64,000 nucleotides of DNA. Origin: Nectonema munidae. Its lineage: Eukaryota > Nematomorpha > Nectonematoida > Nectonematidae. The number at the start of each line of letters is the position of its first letter. Within the stretch, counting starts at the first letter, position 1. Both the position numbers and the translations under genes were made by a program. The notes under the pieces are model-generated. The model saw only the letters and a program-made list of their open reading frames with translations. It made no database searches and was not told where the DNA came from. Shown here one piece after another: positions 1-12,235 of the stretch. The DNA lies in NCBI GenBank assembly GCA_030549495.1, contig JAUIRK010000896.1, forward strand, positions 727,501 through 791,500. The letters run 5' to 3'.

Positions 1-60
<60 letters not shown>
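1..60. repeat. (AC)n microsatellite at the left edge
   Basis: A perfect AC dinucleotide run fills the first 60 bases and is cut by the window edge, so its true length is unknown. Confidence 0.95.
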
Positions 61-63
<3 letters not shown>

Positions 64-146
64 AGAAATATATTGATCTATATATAAAACACAATTGAAC
101 TATATTGATCTATTTTCTTTAATTTTTGGCTAAAATGTACTTTTAG

Positions 147-1357
147 ACACTACAAATTCCAGATATTCAAGAAAGTTCAATCTTAAAAAAGGAAAAAATG
201 ATGAAAGATCGTATGAGTCCGCTATATCTGATAATACGATAATCACATCATCAGAAAACATGGTTGATTTTATTCCGAATGACCTAAAAATAAAGGATAA
301 AAAGGTTTATGGGCAAACAATACCTACGTTAATCACCAAAGATGGGAAAATCTTAAAAAAAGATGGAAAAAGGTATAAAGAAAGGAATTTTTACGAAAAA
401 GAGAATCAATGGAAGAATTTAAAAAAAATATCAGAAAATGTGAGATTCAGGGATAAAGATGACCAAAGTGAATTGAATAAACAGAATATGTACACTTATG
501 AGAATAACTACGATGAACAGGGAAACAAAGATGAGAATATTGAGGGGTTTAGCAATGGAGACATTGCTGAAGACATGCATTTAGCCTTGAATAATTTCAA
601 CTCCAATAATTATCAACACAAAAAGAAAAGATTGAAGTACAAAGGAGAAAATCGTGAATATCCTACGCACATGAGGGATGATGCTTATTATAGCGAAGAT
701 CGAGAGCGCACTTATGAAAAGAGGAGAAAGCCAAACAGTTGGAAACGTTATAAAAGTGTGGAAAGAACATCATCATCTTCATCTTTTCCACGATCTCCAA
801 CCTCTCCCTCTTTATCATTATCATCGTCATCATCATCAGCATCTTCTTCATCTACCGTTCCTCTGAAAGTTACTCTGCCCAGCTACAAGAAAAATAAAAA
901 GATAAAAAAGACTGTACCAAAAGAAAGATCCCCAAAATTTAAGAAGAAAAAGGGTTGGAGCGTGCAGCCTCTTTGGTTGAAGAAGTATCAATCGGCCTAC
1001 TACCACAAAATGGGACATTACGACCCCAGACATCCCTCTCCATACAGTGAAACAAAGTATTCCAACTTTCCTTCACAAGATGAAGAAGAAGAAGAAGATT
1101 ATGATGATAAATCGTCTTATTATAGTGAAAAAGAGATGATTTTAGATGAAAAAGTCAACATTTACAAAGACAATGCCATGAAAGAGTTGAAAAAAGAAAG
1201 TCCTTTGGAGGAGAAGAATGTCAAAGTGGTTTCAAAGACAAGTCAGGATTTGCATACCTCTTCTTCACGAGAAGCAGAAAAAATCGATGCAGAAAATAAT
1301 GTCGGCTTCGATCCAACTATCTACTTTACTCGCCCACTAATCCAAAAAAAAAACTGA
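147..1357 (+). CDS. 3'-terminal exon of an unrecognised Lys/Ser/Asp-rich protein
   Basis: The frame is open from 134 to the TGA at 1355-1357, with the first in-frame ATG at 260. A pyrimidine-rich stretch ending in ttttag at 141-146 makes a good splice acceptor, so I read this as a last exon starting at 147 rather than as a gene starting at 260. The product is highly polar: Lys/Arg/Asp/Glu-rich throughout, a long Ser tract (about residues 175-200 counted from M260), and an acidic run (EEEEEDYDD) followed by Tyr/Ser. There is no signal peptide, membrane segment or domain I recognise. It looks intrinsically disordered, like a nuclear or scaffold protein tail. Codon use is less AT-skewed than the surroundings, and no stop interrupts more than 1.2 kb, which supports real coding. 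An AATAAA-like signal lies near 1415. Upstream exons are outside the window. Confidence 0.7.
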
Positions 1358-2763
1358 TTTAAATTTATTCGGAGAGAGCTTAAAAGATTTTTGGAGTGTG
1401 TTGAATATATTTCTAAAATAAAAGGAGTTTAAAAAAGATGTCTTCCGATATTCATCCAATACACTTAATGACGCACTTTCACCTGAAATTTTTCAAGAGG
1501 ACAACTACACCTAAAACGATTGACAATTTAACTTGTTGGTTATTTAGTAAGAATTAGACAATTAGTTAATTATTTAGTCAAATATTTAGATGCTTAGTGA
1601 GTTTAAAAAGTTTAAAAATTGGTTAAACTTGAGCGAAGTGGAAACGTTTATTGAAAAGAAGCGATTATTTTCTGTGTAAGGCTAACAACAACTTTTCAAG
1701 TAATTAAGATTTCAAAATTAAAGCTAAGGCAATAGTAAATCATACTTACTATTAATACTATTGTGATAATTCAATTTTGGAAGTTTAGTACTTTTACAAC
1801 GTGAAAATGGCGTTAATCTTACACGTAAATTAATTGCACCAACTTTTTTTATTTAACTAAATGAAGAACTCTTGTTCAACTTTTAAAATGTTGAAAAATC
1901 AGTTAGCTAGTCATTAAGTTTGTTAGATTAAGTAACAAGGTAGTTAATTTTAGTCAATTTACAGCGTCGTTAAACTATTTTAAGGGATAGTGGCCTGTGG
2001 GTAATTCTCAATGGGGAAACAATTTCAATTTGCCGGCAATTCTCTTATAGTCTCTCCTTCCTATATACAATATCAATTCCTTTGTTACTTTTATTACAAA
2101 TTCACGCCGTCATATAGAATAATGTAGGAAGTTTGGGATTAAAGTTTTAACTGCCCCATTTCAATTGTCAATCTTGTCATTTTCAACTCTCCAATTATAC
2201 ACGAATATGATTATTACACTCTTTATTGGTATTAAAATGAATTATGTAAGAAAGAGAAAAATGTCAGTCACATATCTTCTTACCTCATAGTTGATAAGGT
2301 AAGATACTCGATGATCCATACCTTGCATCTTATATAGACGTTGATAAGTAGATAATGGGCATATTGACTATAGAATCTTTATAATATCTACTCGTCCCAC
2401 TTACTATGACCAGATATCCCTAATAATAGACCTTGCTTTTGATATTAAGTTATAATTGTCCTCTTTTCTAATTCTATATATTAAAATAAAAAAAACTTAA
2501 AAATGAAGAGTTATAATGTGATAGTTGACTATCGCTAATCTAGAAACCACTAAACCCGAACTTCCATAATTGGACATTATTGATTAAATAAAATCCTGAC
2601 ATCATTTATTATTTATGATTTATTATATATTATGAGAGTATTTTGTAATAATATTTAAAAAAAATAAAAGACAAATGAATAAGAGCACGCTCTGATAAAA
2701 TCTTTTAGGCTTTGTAAAAGTGCTTGAACAGGACAAAGTCTTTTGTTTAAAATTTTTAATTGG
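1358..2763. other. non-coding AT-rich stretch
   Basis: Contains the probable 3' UTR and polyadenylation signal of the preceding exon (near 1415), then AT-rich sequence with many stops in all frames. The only structure I see is a TTAGTTAA-rich segment at about 1900-2040, annotated separately. Confidence 0.6.
1900..2040 (+). repeat. dispersed repeat, copy 1 (related to 35500-35645)
   Basis: A run of TTAG/TTAA words leads into ctattttaaggg, then a block containing caatggggaaa and aatttgcc. The same words in similar arrangement recur at 35500-35645. A weaker relative of the TTAGTTAA part lies at about 43685-43745. No coding capacity. Class unknown. Confidence 0.4.
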
Positions 2764-2858
2764 AACATAAGTAGGACTATACTGAAGCCTGATTGGTTAT
2801 TTTTAACATAAGTAGGAATATACGGAAGCCTGATTGGTTATTTTTAACATAAGTAGGA
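2764..2858 (+). repeat. 41-bp tandem repeat, about 2.3 copies
   Basis: The unit starting aacataagtagga begins at 2764, 2805 and 2846, giving a 41-bp period. The first two units differ at only a few positions and the third is partial. Confidence 0.85.
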
Positions 2859-4070
2859 AAGGCTTTCGCTCAATTTGTCCTAAATTTAAACGGATAAAGA
2901 AAAACGGGTAAAATTGATTACACAATTTATTAAATTTTTTTATGATGAAAATTAAATTCCTAATGAAATTCGCAACATACAGGAAAGGGTATTGGGAATG
3001 TATGTCAAACGAAGTGTCCAAAAACGTTTCATCATAAGAAATTAATTTGGAGAATTCACTATACCTTCAACGTCTAATCACCGAGAATTAAGAATTTATT
3101 AACTCATTTAAAAAGTCTTTTTATTTTAGAAGTAAATTTGTAGATCAAAACTAGAAGTGTAGAAATATGAGTCAAATAAGGTTGCCTTTTGGCTAGTGAT
3201 AACCCGGAAAAGCACTAATGTGATAGTAGGCGAGTCCCAAGCATAACCGAATTTGTTATAGTAGACTGTAATTTAAATTAAAGTTGTATCGAATTTTCAC
3301 ATGCGTTTAGCAACGTTGCGGGGTAGTTATTTTTCAAAATTTGGATATTTTAGTAAAAATTAATTTAGTTTTTTCAAACTTTTTTATATTTGAAATTAAA
3401 AACATAAAAAGAAACAATTTAAGAGGGATGGTCTTTAAAAAGATAAAGAACAAATTAAGGAAACAGGCTGTTTTTTCAACAAGTTTTTTCACAAAAAAAT
3501 AAAATTGGAGGATAGTTTTCATGTTCAGAAAGAATCACAATTAAAGTCTCTCTTGAAAGCTTTCTTTATAAACGACATACATAGAAAAAATGATCTATGC
3601 AATCTTTCTATACCTTAAAAGTACAAAGATAAAATATAAAAGTTGGAAAAATTGTAATCTTTTATGATTTTAGGTCATTTTTAAAACTATCATAGAGTGA
3701 TGAGTTTAAGTTGTTTTGGCAATATTGAAATTTCCACAACTTCTCAATCAAAGATTTTTCAGCAATCATCTTGAATCATAAGTTGAAACCGCGTTACAAC
3801 CCATTTTTGAGCTTAAATAGCATTAGATATATGAAAAAGTAGCAAAATTTTTGTCTAAAAATGGTATTCCTTAACTAAGTCTCACTTAGGATACAACAAA
3901 ATACACCTTCTAAAGCATCCTTCAAAAATGTGATAAGTTCATTAAAATTTTATCAACTTTAATAGTAATTGCAAACGTGTGTAAGAAAGCGAGAAAAGAC
4001 TTCTATGTAAAATAAGTACCAAAAAACTGGAAACAGTTATTACCTGATTATAATAAGATATAGGCAGGAA
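2859..4070. other. non-coding AT-rich stretch
   Basis: No gene, RNA or repeat that I can support. Open frames here are short and have low-complexity AT-driven composition. Confidence 0.5.
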
Positions 4071-4348
4071 CAGGGCCGGCCTTAGGCTCCTGCAACCTAT
4101 ACGGCCGCAGTGGCCCCCGCGCTTCTCATTTTTCATTTTGATGATATATTGTATGATTTCTCTAAATGCAAGTTTCGCAAAGTAAAGTTACTTTGATCGT
4201 CATTTTGTGTTAATGAAAAAGTAATAAAACAAATCCCTTTTCTTTTTTTCAAAATCTTATTTCTCACTTTTAATCTTTTTTCCTACCCACACTGGGCCCT
4301 GCGCAATCCATTTTGCATAGGGCCCAGCGAACACTAGGGCCGGCCCTG
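4071..4348. mobile_element. hAT-type MITE, 278 bp
   Basis: The element starts CAGGGCCGGCCTTAG and ends CTAGGGCCGGCCCTG, giving terminal inverted repeats that match at 14 of 15 positions. The flanking 8-mers GGCAGGAA (left) and GACAGCAA (right) match at 6 of 8, as expected for an aged 8-bp hAT target duplication. The body is short, non-coding and has a second inverted G+C-rich pair (gggccc) near the right end. Confidence 0.8.
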
Positions 4349-7149
4349 GACAGCAATATTTTTTATAATCTCTGAAATATTAATATTTTTTCTTATCATT
4401 TCTTTACATCTCATTTAAAAAATTTTGAAACAACCATACTTGCAGGTAAAGATTTACAGAAAAACTCTTACCTAAAAAGGTTTCCAATAAATAGTACATT
4501 TACCCTAATTTAAGTAAATAAAATTCTTTCTACATTTTGAATACTCAAACATCTATCACTTTATGCTATTTAATATGTATGTATATAGTATATAATATTA
4601 GACCTAACGGATTAAGAAAGAACCATCTTAAAATATTTTTAATTTTATTATGAAACCAAGCTTTAAATATTGTAGTTTACAATGCAATTGGCACAAACAA
4701 GGGAGTGAATCCTAGAAACAGATAAAGCACGAAAACAACGTAATGACCAGAAAAAATATTGAAGAAATTCAAGCCGAAAATGAGAGAATCCAATTAACAT
4801 TTAAAAGTTAATTAATAAGGGCAAAGACAAAAATGTTAAAAAAAAAATCTTTTCAATGATATGAGAACATTTTAGGAGTGGGATAGAGACACATTCTATA
4901 CATAGATGGAATATTTCGGTCAATAGCAGTCATACATACAGCTATACCTCAATTCATAATCAGAATGATAAAAAAATGAAAGAATTTACTGTTTATGAAA
5001 TATGAAGGGAGTTATATTTTATTATATTTAATTATATTTATTAATTAAAAAATATAATTTGTTATATTTTATTTATCAATAAATATTTAATTCTGCTGAA
5101 CTCGAAAGCCAATAAAACCTTCAATAATTTAAAATTTTCATACATTAATTTCGATATCAGATATAAATATACCTATCTATTTTATTTTAATAAAATGTGA
5201 TCTTATTAAATATAATAAGCTAAAAATATTTATTTTGCTTCAAAATTAAATTTATCAGTGTATGTATATCCAATGTTTTGTAAAGTTAATATTAACAAAT
5301 TTATAATTTTAATTACGTAAATCAAAAAATAATTAAAATACAAATAAAGAAATCTGAGATTAAAACGTGAAGTATAGAAATGTTTTCAATTCCTCTATGC
5401 TTTATCACTTTTTTGAAATAATATTTAATACAATAAATAAGAAAATTATGTTTGTAATCAAAAGGCGAAACTTCTGCCTGTTTGAAAATCTCTGATTTAC
5501 CATATGATGAACATCGATTTCGTTTATTTCAAAGTTTGAATGAAACAAAAAAAAGATATTCCATTTGTTTCTTTAAGGGTGTTAAAACGATGCTTATTTC
5601 ACAAGTCTATTCCTGCCTACGCGTATTCTTAATGTTTGTGGACGTAAAGAACATTGCAGTTGCCTGTGTTAGCCTTCATTGTATTCTTGATCGATGTTAT
5701 AGCCTGTGTGTATACAATTTCACATTGTCTTTACCCCGGCACAACTCCATATAGTTGCGTATATGTGTATGTTTGCATAGTGTCTGAAAGAACAAAAGAT
5801 CTATTCTTTCAAATGACTTGAGTCTTCTGTTCAATCAAGTTGACTTTTGACTGGTTCAATTGCACACAGAACAAAATGATGAGCAAACGAAATTCGTTGT
5901 TGACAAAGTTTTACTTCTTTTGTTCCTTGCCATGATGACCTCCTGCACGGTTCCAAAAGCCGTTTTTTCCTACTGTAATAATGTTTTTCACACGAGAAAG
6001 GGAATGATTTCGTTAGTTACCATCAAATAACAACTACGCATATTGCTGTGCAAGTTAGTAAGTACACGTTTCAAAACGAAAAAAAAAACGAATCCAATGC
6101 GACTCTTCATTACAATTGACAAGTAAAAAGTATTGCTAACATTTTGTTCATTCAAAGTCTAATGATGTTCAATAGGTTTTTCAAAAAATCGAGACTTTAG
6201 TGATGAAATCACCTGGAGAAAAAATTTGAAATTGGACTCTAGACCAACGTCATTTACAAAAAGATAAATTGAAATGAAAAAACAAATTTGCTTTCAATTT
6301 ACCTTTTGATTCCTTTACGCTAAATACTGTAAAAAATACCCAATTCTACTTGGAAAAATAGCGCAATCTAATATGTAAGAGGTTTTTCAGTATCCTAAAC
6401 AATTTGTTAAACGAAGAATGAAGTGTTCCTTTGTTTGCAAACTCAATGAGCCGGTATCGCTTCAAAAATCCATAGCTTGATGATTTTCTTTCAAGATCAT
6501 TTTACTCCTATGCAAATTTGATAGGATATTTGCAAAGGTTTTATAGATAATTCCGAAGAAAGCTTTATAACCTTTTACTTCTGTCAAAAGATGGTCACCT
6601 TCTTTTAAAAAGATTAAAATTATTCCTTTTTGATCAACTTTTTATTAATCAAGAATATTTGGAAAATTTGGCAAAGCCTTCTGTTATCAAGCCTTTTACA
6701 AGTAAAGAAATACCAGAAGTTCGCTTTGATTGTTTTGGACATAAATTAAAAAATTTAAGAACACAAAAAATGTGTATTTTCTATAAACGACCTACGAACA
6801 AAAAAGTTTCATTTTTCAATTTATTCCGCTCTAAAAGTTTTTTTTAAGTAAATAATTTATAAATTTGTTTTATAATTTTTTATGATTATGAAAAACTCAG
6901 AAATATATCTATATAATAAACTCGCTTTCATTTTTATATTTATTCGCTTTTATTTTAGCAACAAATGCGTACTTCAATATATTTCACTTAATCCATTTGT
7001 GTTTTTATAACCTAAAAGTTACGTTTTTTATTTCTCAAGTTTTTCTAAAACTGTTCAAAATTTTTTGAAAAAAAAACGTTATCTTATCAAGCAAGAAGTT
7101 ATTTTCTATATATTTTACCAAAATTGCGTCTTGGTACACAAAATATTGT
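4349..7149. other. non-coding AT-rich stretch
   Basis: I see no supported gene or element. Short open frames at 5482-5754 and 6659-6847 have no recognisable features and AT-driven composition. Confidence 0.5.
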
Positions 7150-8060
7150 CCTTGACAAAAAGTTCAAGGGTAAGTTTCAGTGTTGGTGAAGATATCTTTA
7201 CTCGTTTAAATTTTCTGTCAAAAGCCTTTGATAAAAGAAAATCGGGTACTTATGGGTTATCTCCCCCCCCCCCCCACTTTAAAAAAATTTTTAAAATTTT
7301 TTTTCCAACTTAATAATTTTAAAATACTAATTAATTAATAATTTTAAATATATAATTAAATATATATATTTAAATTATGAAAATAAATTAAATAAATTAT
7401 TTCTTTTTTGCTGTATGATTTTCATTAGTTACACTATATAATATTTTTTGAGTAAGCAGACGATATTTTGCCAACTAAAATAGTAGAATATTTTAAACTT
7501 TTTTTTATTAGTTTGTATTGGACTCCTGTTTAACAAGTAATTTATTATTTTTACTAATCATTTAAATTCAAATAAAAATTAAAAAAAAAATTTTAGAGTG
7601 GGGGTGGGGGAGATAACCCATAAGTACCGAAAATCGGATAACTCTGAAGAATGGAGAACACTAATCCTTAATCTTTCAATTTGGAAAACATGTCGATTTT
7701 TGAAAAGATTTAATAGAATTACGTGTAAATCGTGTTCTTGAAAGGTAAGTAAAAAATAAGACTTTGAAAGAGTACTGCCATGCAACGAGAGGAGCATTTC
7801 CAAGACTTTGTGAAAATGCTTTGGCTATGCACATTCCATTTGCAACAGCATACTCATGCCAGTCAGGCTTCAGTCAAGTAAAAATATCGAAATTGATTGA
7901 CATGTGATTTTCTCTCCGTTATTTAAGATCCACGATGAAAGAAACATATTGATGAAAGACAGGAACATAAAATGCATTGAATTTCAAGAAATGTGTGCAC
8001 TCCTATTTAAACTTTCAGTTAGTGCTTCTTACTTTCTTGATATTTTAATTCTTTTACATG
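7150..8060 (+). pseudogene. relic of a hAT transposase 3' end, split by a MITE
   Basis: On the + strand, about 7811-7900 reads IPFATAYSCQSGFSQVK, resembling the hAT C-terminal dimerisation motif (alternating hydrophobic residues, then C/E-S-xFS). The stretch to about 8050 stays protein-like in one frame with several stops. The preceding segment (7150-7244 and 7637-7760) also looks protein-like and is interrupted by the MITE at 7245-7628. This is an inference from a short, degenerate match. Confidence 0.35.
7245..7628. mobile_element. 384-bp MITE with exact 8-bp target duplication
   Basis: The ends are GGTACTTATGGGTTATC and its reverse complement, extended by a C-rich/G-rich pair to an inverted repeat of about 30 bp. 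Perfect 8-bp direct repeats GAAAATCG flank it at 7237-7244 and 7629-7636. An 8-bp duplication fits hAT, P or Merlin elements. The GG start is unlike the usual hAT CAG, so I leave the superfamily open. The interior is AT-rich and non-coding. Confidence 0.85.
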
Positions 8061-8334
8061 TTAAAGAGATCAAAATAAAGTAATCCTTTTGCTAAGTTCC
8101 ATTCAATATAAATATGCCGTAGTATACGTTAGAAAAATAGGTGCGAGAATACACTAGTACCACTTTAAAGTTCGTCCTATTCAATTCAAATTCGTCAACT
8201 TTTACTTTACTTTGTTTTTTTTCTTTTTGAATTAAAATATGCTTTAAGTTAATTTTGTTGCTTTTTTTTCGAAATTTTTTTTCAAAAAGTCCACATTTGT
8301 TTGTTTCGAATACACAAACTACTTCCTCTCATCT

Positions 8335-8471
8335 TTAACCCATTTAAACCCTAGCAAAGCAGACGATATCTAAAAAAACGCAGACGATTTATATTCAAAG
8401 TCATTGAAAAAAGCAGACGAAGATGAAATTACTTATGTTCCAAATAGGAACATTGGCCGTAAATGGGTTAA
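8335..8471 (+). mobile_element. piggyBac-type MITE (GCAGACGA family), copy 1
   Basis: TTAA at 8335-8338 and 8468-8471 bracket a body beginning CCCATTTAA and ending AAATGGG. Inside, the 8-mer GCAGACGA appears three times, and a near-palindrome TGTTCC(N)GGAACA lies near the right end. Four copies of this roughly 130-bp family occur in the window, each flanked by TTAA, the piggyBac target. Confidence 0.85.
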
Positions 8472-9224
8472 TTAGTGATGGTGTTAATTCAACTACAGCT
8501 TTTGATTGTCAAACTATTTCAAGTAGTGTTGAATAACATTGATATGCCTTAAACTGAAGAGTGAAGCTATAAAAATCTATATTTGTGATTTTTTTATTTT
8601 TCATGCATTTTATTTTTGCCAATTTTTTAATTAATACAAAGAATCTTGGTGGGAAAGAACAATTAAAAAAGAAAATTATTTGTACAAACGTGAAATACAA
8701 AAATGAGGTCAAAATACAAATAAAATTTAAAATAAGACAAACCTCAAGTAAAAATCTTATTTATACAGTGGACCCACGGTTTTCAAATTTCAAGTGTGAT
8801 TCTAAAATAAACGCCCCTATAAATATTTAAAATATAAAATCATTTTTATAAGAAATATAAATTTTTCAAATTACTAAAATTTTAATGAAATTGACATTTT
8901 GAACAAAAAATTAAAATAACTCATTATTAGCCATAATTAAAAGGGCTAAAAGTGATGAACTTTTTCACTTACAAAAGTTTTTATTATTTGCTTTGCGAAC
9001 AAGTTCAGGGAACGTGTTAAGTTCGTAAAACGAAGATCCACTACCTTTTTACAAGGAAATGTACTAGCACTTTTAAATTAATCCAGGTATACCCACTTTT
9101 TCAATTTATAATCAAATCAGGAATAGGCTGTGCAATCCAAAAGCAGACACATTCGCTTCATCTTCGTGAAATGGTTCTAAATATACTTTTTTTTAAACGC
9201 TCTTTGGCTTTGATTTTCCAAAAT
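8472..9224. other. non-coding AT-rich stretch
   Basis: No supported gene or element. The overlapping open frames at about 8509-8830 on both strands are AT-driven and lack recognisable features. Confidence 0.5.
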
Positions 9225-11040
9225 TTAGCGCCAGCATTTCTTTTTGAATAACATAACAGAACCCTTGAATAATTTAATATCATCAGCATAAATTTTTACA
9301 TTTGATTTCAAATTAACACTTATATCATTCATGGATATAGAAAAGAATATCGGTCCTAATACTGAACCTTGTTGGATTCCACTTATAATTTCAGAGATTT
9401 CTGAACAGATTTCATTCAATCGAACAACAAATTTTCTGTTAAAAATATAATCTCTCAACCATTCTATGAGATGGTTATTTATACCGAAAGATTTCAGTTT
9501 TAATATCAGTCTTTCATGGGGAACAGTGTCGAAAGCTTTCGGAAAGTCTAAATATATAACATTTACCATTTTATTGTTATTAATTTCTAAATAAAATTCA
9601 TTAGAAAATTCAATTAAGTTTGTTATTCTTGACTTTTTTGGAAGAAAACCATGTTGATGTCTCGATATCAGTTTGTTTTTTCAAGATGATTAACAACTTC
9701 ATCCTTTATTATTGACTCAAATACTTTAAGAATTACATTGTTGACTGATATTATGGTATATAGTTAGAAATAATTTTTTTCTCACATTTTTTGTAAATCG
9801 GTGATATACAACTTAACTTCCATGCATCTCGTAGTTTACATTCGACAAAAATTTGTTATATAAAATAGTCAAAGGTTTAGCTAAAACATTACAGAGTCTT
9901 TTCAAAAAAAGAGGTGAAATGTTGTGGATTCCAGGAGATTTGGAAGTGGCTAAATTGCTAAGTTTGTAGTAAACTACAGAGATTCCTATCTGTATTTTCT
10001 TAAATGGCTGTGAAATTTTTTTGACTTCAACTTCTTTAGTCAGAAGTTTACTCTCACTTCTAAAGATGGAAGAAAAGTATTGTTTAAATGCTTCTGGTAA
10101 GAACTCATCTTCAATTATATTGCCATCTTCACTTAATATTGTTTCAACAGCTATATTATTCTTTCTCTTTTCATTGATATATTGAGTTTTGCTTGTATTC
10201 TTTTAAGATATTGATTTCATAGATTCTATATTCTAAGACAATTACTGATTTTTTGGTATTGTTCATAACTATTTTTATTGACATATTTTTTATATAGAGT
10301 AAAGAATTTTTTTTTATAGAGAGAAATAGCATCTTTGTTCATATACAATTTGGAAGATTTTCAATCCTGAGATTTAGGTACGTGGAGGTGAATTTGTTCA
10401 CGTAATAAATTTTCAAAAATTTTCGAACTTCTTTCTGTATCATTTTCTTCTAAAATAGTTCAATCAATTTTTTCTAGATTACACTCAATAGAGAAAAAAA
10501 CTGCTGCATGAAACTTGTATTTTGAATTAGCTGTTCTACTTTGAATTGCTTTCGAACCAGAAAATGACACGCAATAATGATCGCTTTTAGATAGATTTGG
10601 TAGTATTATCAAATTATCAATGAGATTTTCATCATTGGTGATTAATAGATCTAACAGCTTTCATTTTCGGTTGGATTTATTCTCGTTGGTGTCCCAATTA
10701 CCTGTGTCATTAAATTATCTTGGATAAAATTCAAAAACCGACTTTCAGAAGAATTATGTGGTGCATCACACTTATCCCAGTTTATCTTAGGATAATTAAA
10801 ATCGCCAATTACAATAAAACTTTTTGGCATAAATTTACTTTTAATTTCACATATTTTTTGAATAATTTGTGTTGTGCTTTCATTCCTGTCTGTGTTAGAA
10901 CTTCTATAAAAACAACTAAATATTGTTGTAAGATTATTATGAAAAGCTTTAATGTTTAAATTTTCAAATAGTTCTGTTGAGATAGATGAAAGCATGTATA
11001 AAGACAAAGAACTTTTGAAATAACAGAGTATACCGATTCT
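9225..11040 (-). mobile_element. LINE (CR1/Jockey type), ORF2 fragment: endonuclease plus reverse transcriptase
   Basis: Read on the minus strand, about 11007-10651 encodes the end of an exonuclease/endonuclease/phosphatase domain with the signature VIGDFNYPKINW and then PTRINP. After a degenerate linker comes the reverse transcriptase at about 9700-9225: YLDFPKAFDTVPHERL, GIQQGSVLGPIFF (the palm motif) and YADDIKLF (the YADD catalytic box). Coding stops soon after YADD, so the thumb region, C-terminus and 3' tail are missing. That is unusual for a LINE, which normally loses its 5' end, so a later deletion is likely. Several frame breaks in the linker show it is dead. The motifs fit CR1/L2/Jockey relatives; the exact clade is not resolved. 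Confidence 0.85.
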
Positions 11041-12061
11041 TTTTGTTTTATTTCCAATTGTCTGATAATCATATTATATATTATAACAAATAATATATAA
11101 AATAAACTTAGTTAGGGTCAATTACTCTCTTTGGTATCAATAATTTTTTTGGTAGTCAGATAATGTGTAAGGTTTAATCTTCTCATGTGAATGTTTGCTG
11201 TTTCCTTTTCCAAGACGTATATAGCAGTGATCTTAGATATTGGAAGCTTTATTTCAAAATTATCACGTCATATCATTCACTTCTCAACTCAGGATAATAA
11301 CGAAAAATCACGTAGCTTGAAAGAAATGAGAAAATGAGTAAAAAAAGTAGAGATAGAGAGAGAGAGAGAGAAAGAGTCAAGTTTTTCGACTTATCGTAAA
11401 AGTCAAAAAAAATCGATGCAAAAAATATTTTTTGAAGTTTCTTCTTAATTGAATTTTATGTGTTAGAATCATAAACATCATCATCACCATCACGAACTCA
11501 TCATCACTTCTTCATCTCAATCCTCTCCTCTTATTTTATTGTTACTTATCACTGAGATGACATATTGATTAGGAGGGGTATGCATAAGAAAGGACATGCA
11601 CTATTAAATATATATATGATAGCAAAATTTCAGTATTATTACTATATTTGACTTTATAGAAATATATCTTCTCCGCCATTCAACTAATATGACGTTAATT
11701 TGAAATCGAAGGAAATCAAATCTCCACAATTTGCTCTATATTCCTAAAGATTATTATTTATCCCTTATTCAATTTACTTTTCTCTGCCTTTTTTGTCTTT
11801 TCCTCTCTTCACCACTTTTTTTATTAAATAATCACAAAAATGTTTTAGTGTTGTTGTGCAATATAATTATTTTACACGTTTGCTTTTTTCCTGATATTGA
11901 AGATCCAAAACAGCAGATGTTCTCTTCTACCAACGTAAAATTAATTCTCTCTCTTTTATTTATAAAAACTTAAAAAATCTGAGTAGTTAAAGTTTCTTAG
12001 AAAAATCAAACGACTTACTTTTAAAGAACTTTGAACTGTTGCATTTAATAAAGCTGTCAAA
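11041..12061. other. non-coding AT-rich stretch with short simple repeats
   Basis: A GA-rich run lies at about 11350-11377 and CAT/CAC-rich patches at about 11475-11510. The open frame at 11731-11973 has no recognisable features. No gene supported. Confidence 0.5.
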
Positions 12062-12235
12062 ATGGTCGGCACATGGCTTAGACGTAGAAGCGTGGGTCTC
12101 GATTCAAATGGTCTGGGTTCGATTCCTCATCGTGACTATCCTTACCATCTGTTCAGCTATGGATGATTATTATTCCATATGAATTCAATACCGACAACTA
12201 AAAATATATGAAGATTTATTATGAAGTTTTAATTT
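12062..12235 (+). repeat. tRNA-derived SINE-like repeat, copy 1
   Basis: The segment contains tggcttag...agaagcg, resembling a Pol III A box. About 40 bases further on is GGTTCGATTCC (12116-12126), an exact match to the B-box consensus. It does not fold as an intact tRNA and has a non-tRNA tail of about 100 bases, as tRNA-derived SINEs do. Weaker relatives lie at 13800-14015 and 16700-16930. Confidence 0.55.

Noticed and set aside
663-1033. Small frames on both strands overlapping the first exon
   Set aside because: Shadows of the Ser- and Asp-rich coding sequence, with poly-Met/His composition.
12062-12135. A functional tRNA gene
   Set aside because: A box and B box are present, but the sequence does not give a proper acceptor stem and has a SINE-like tail.
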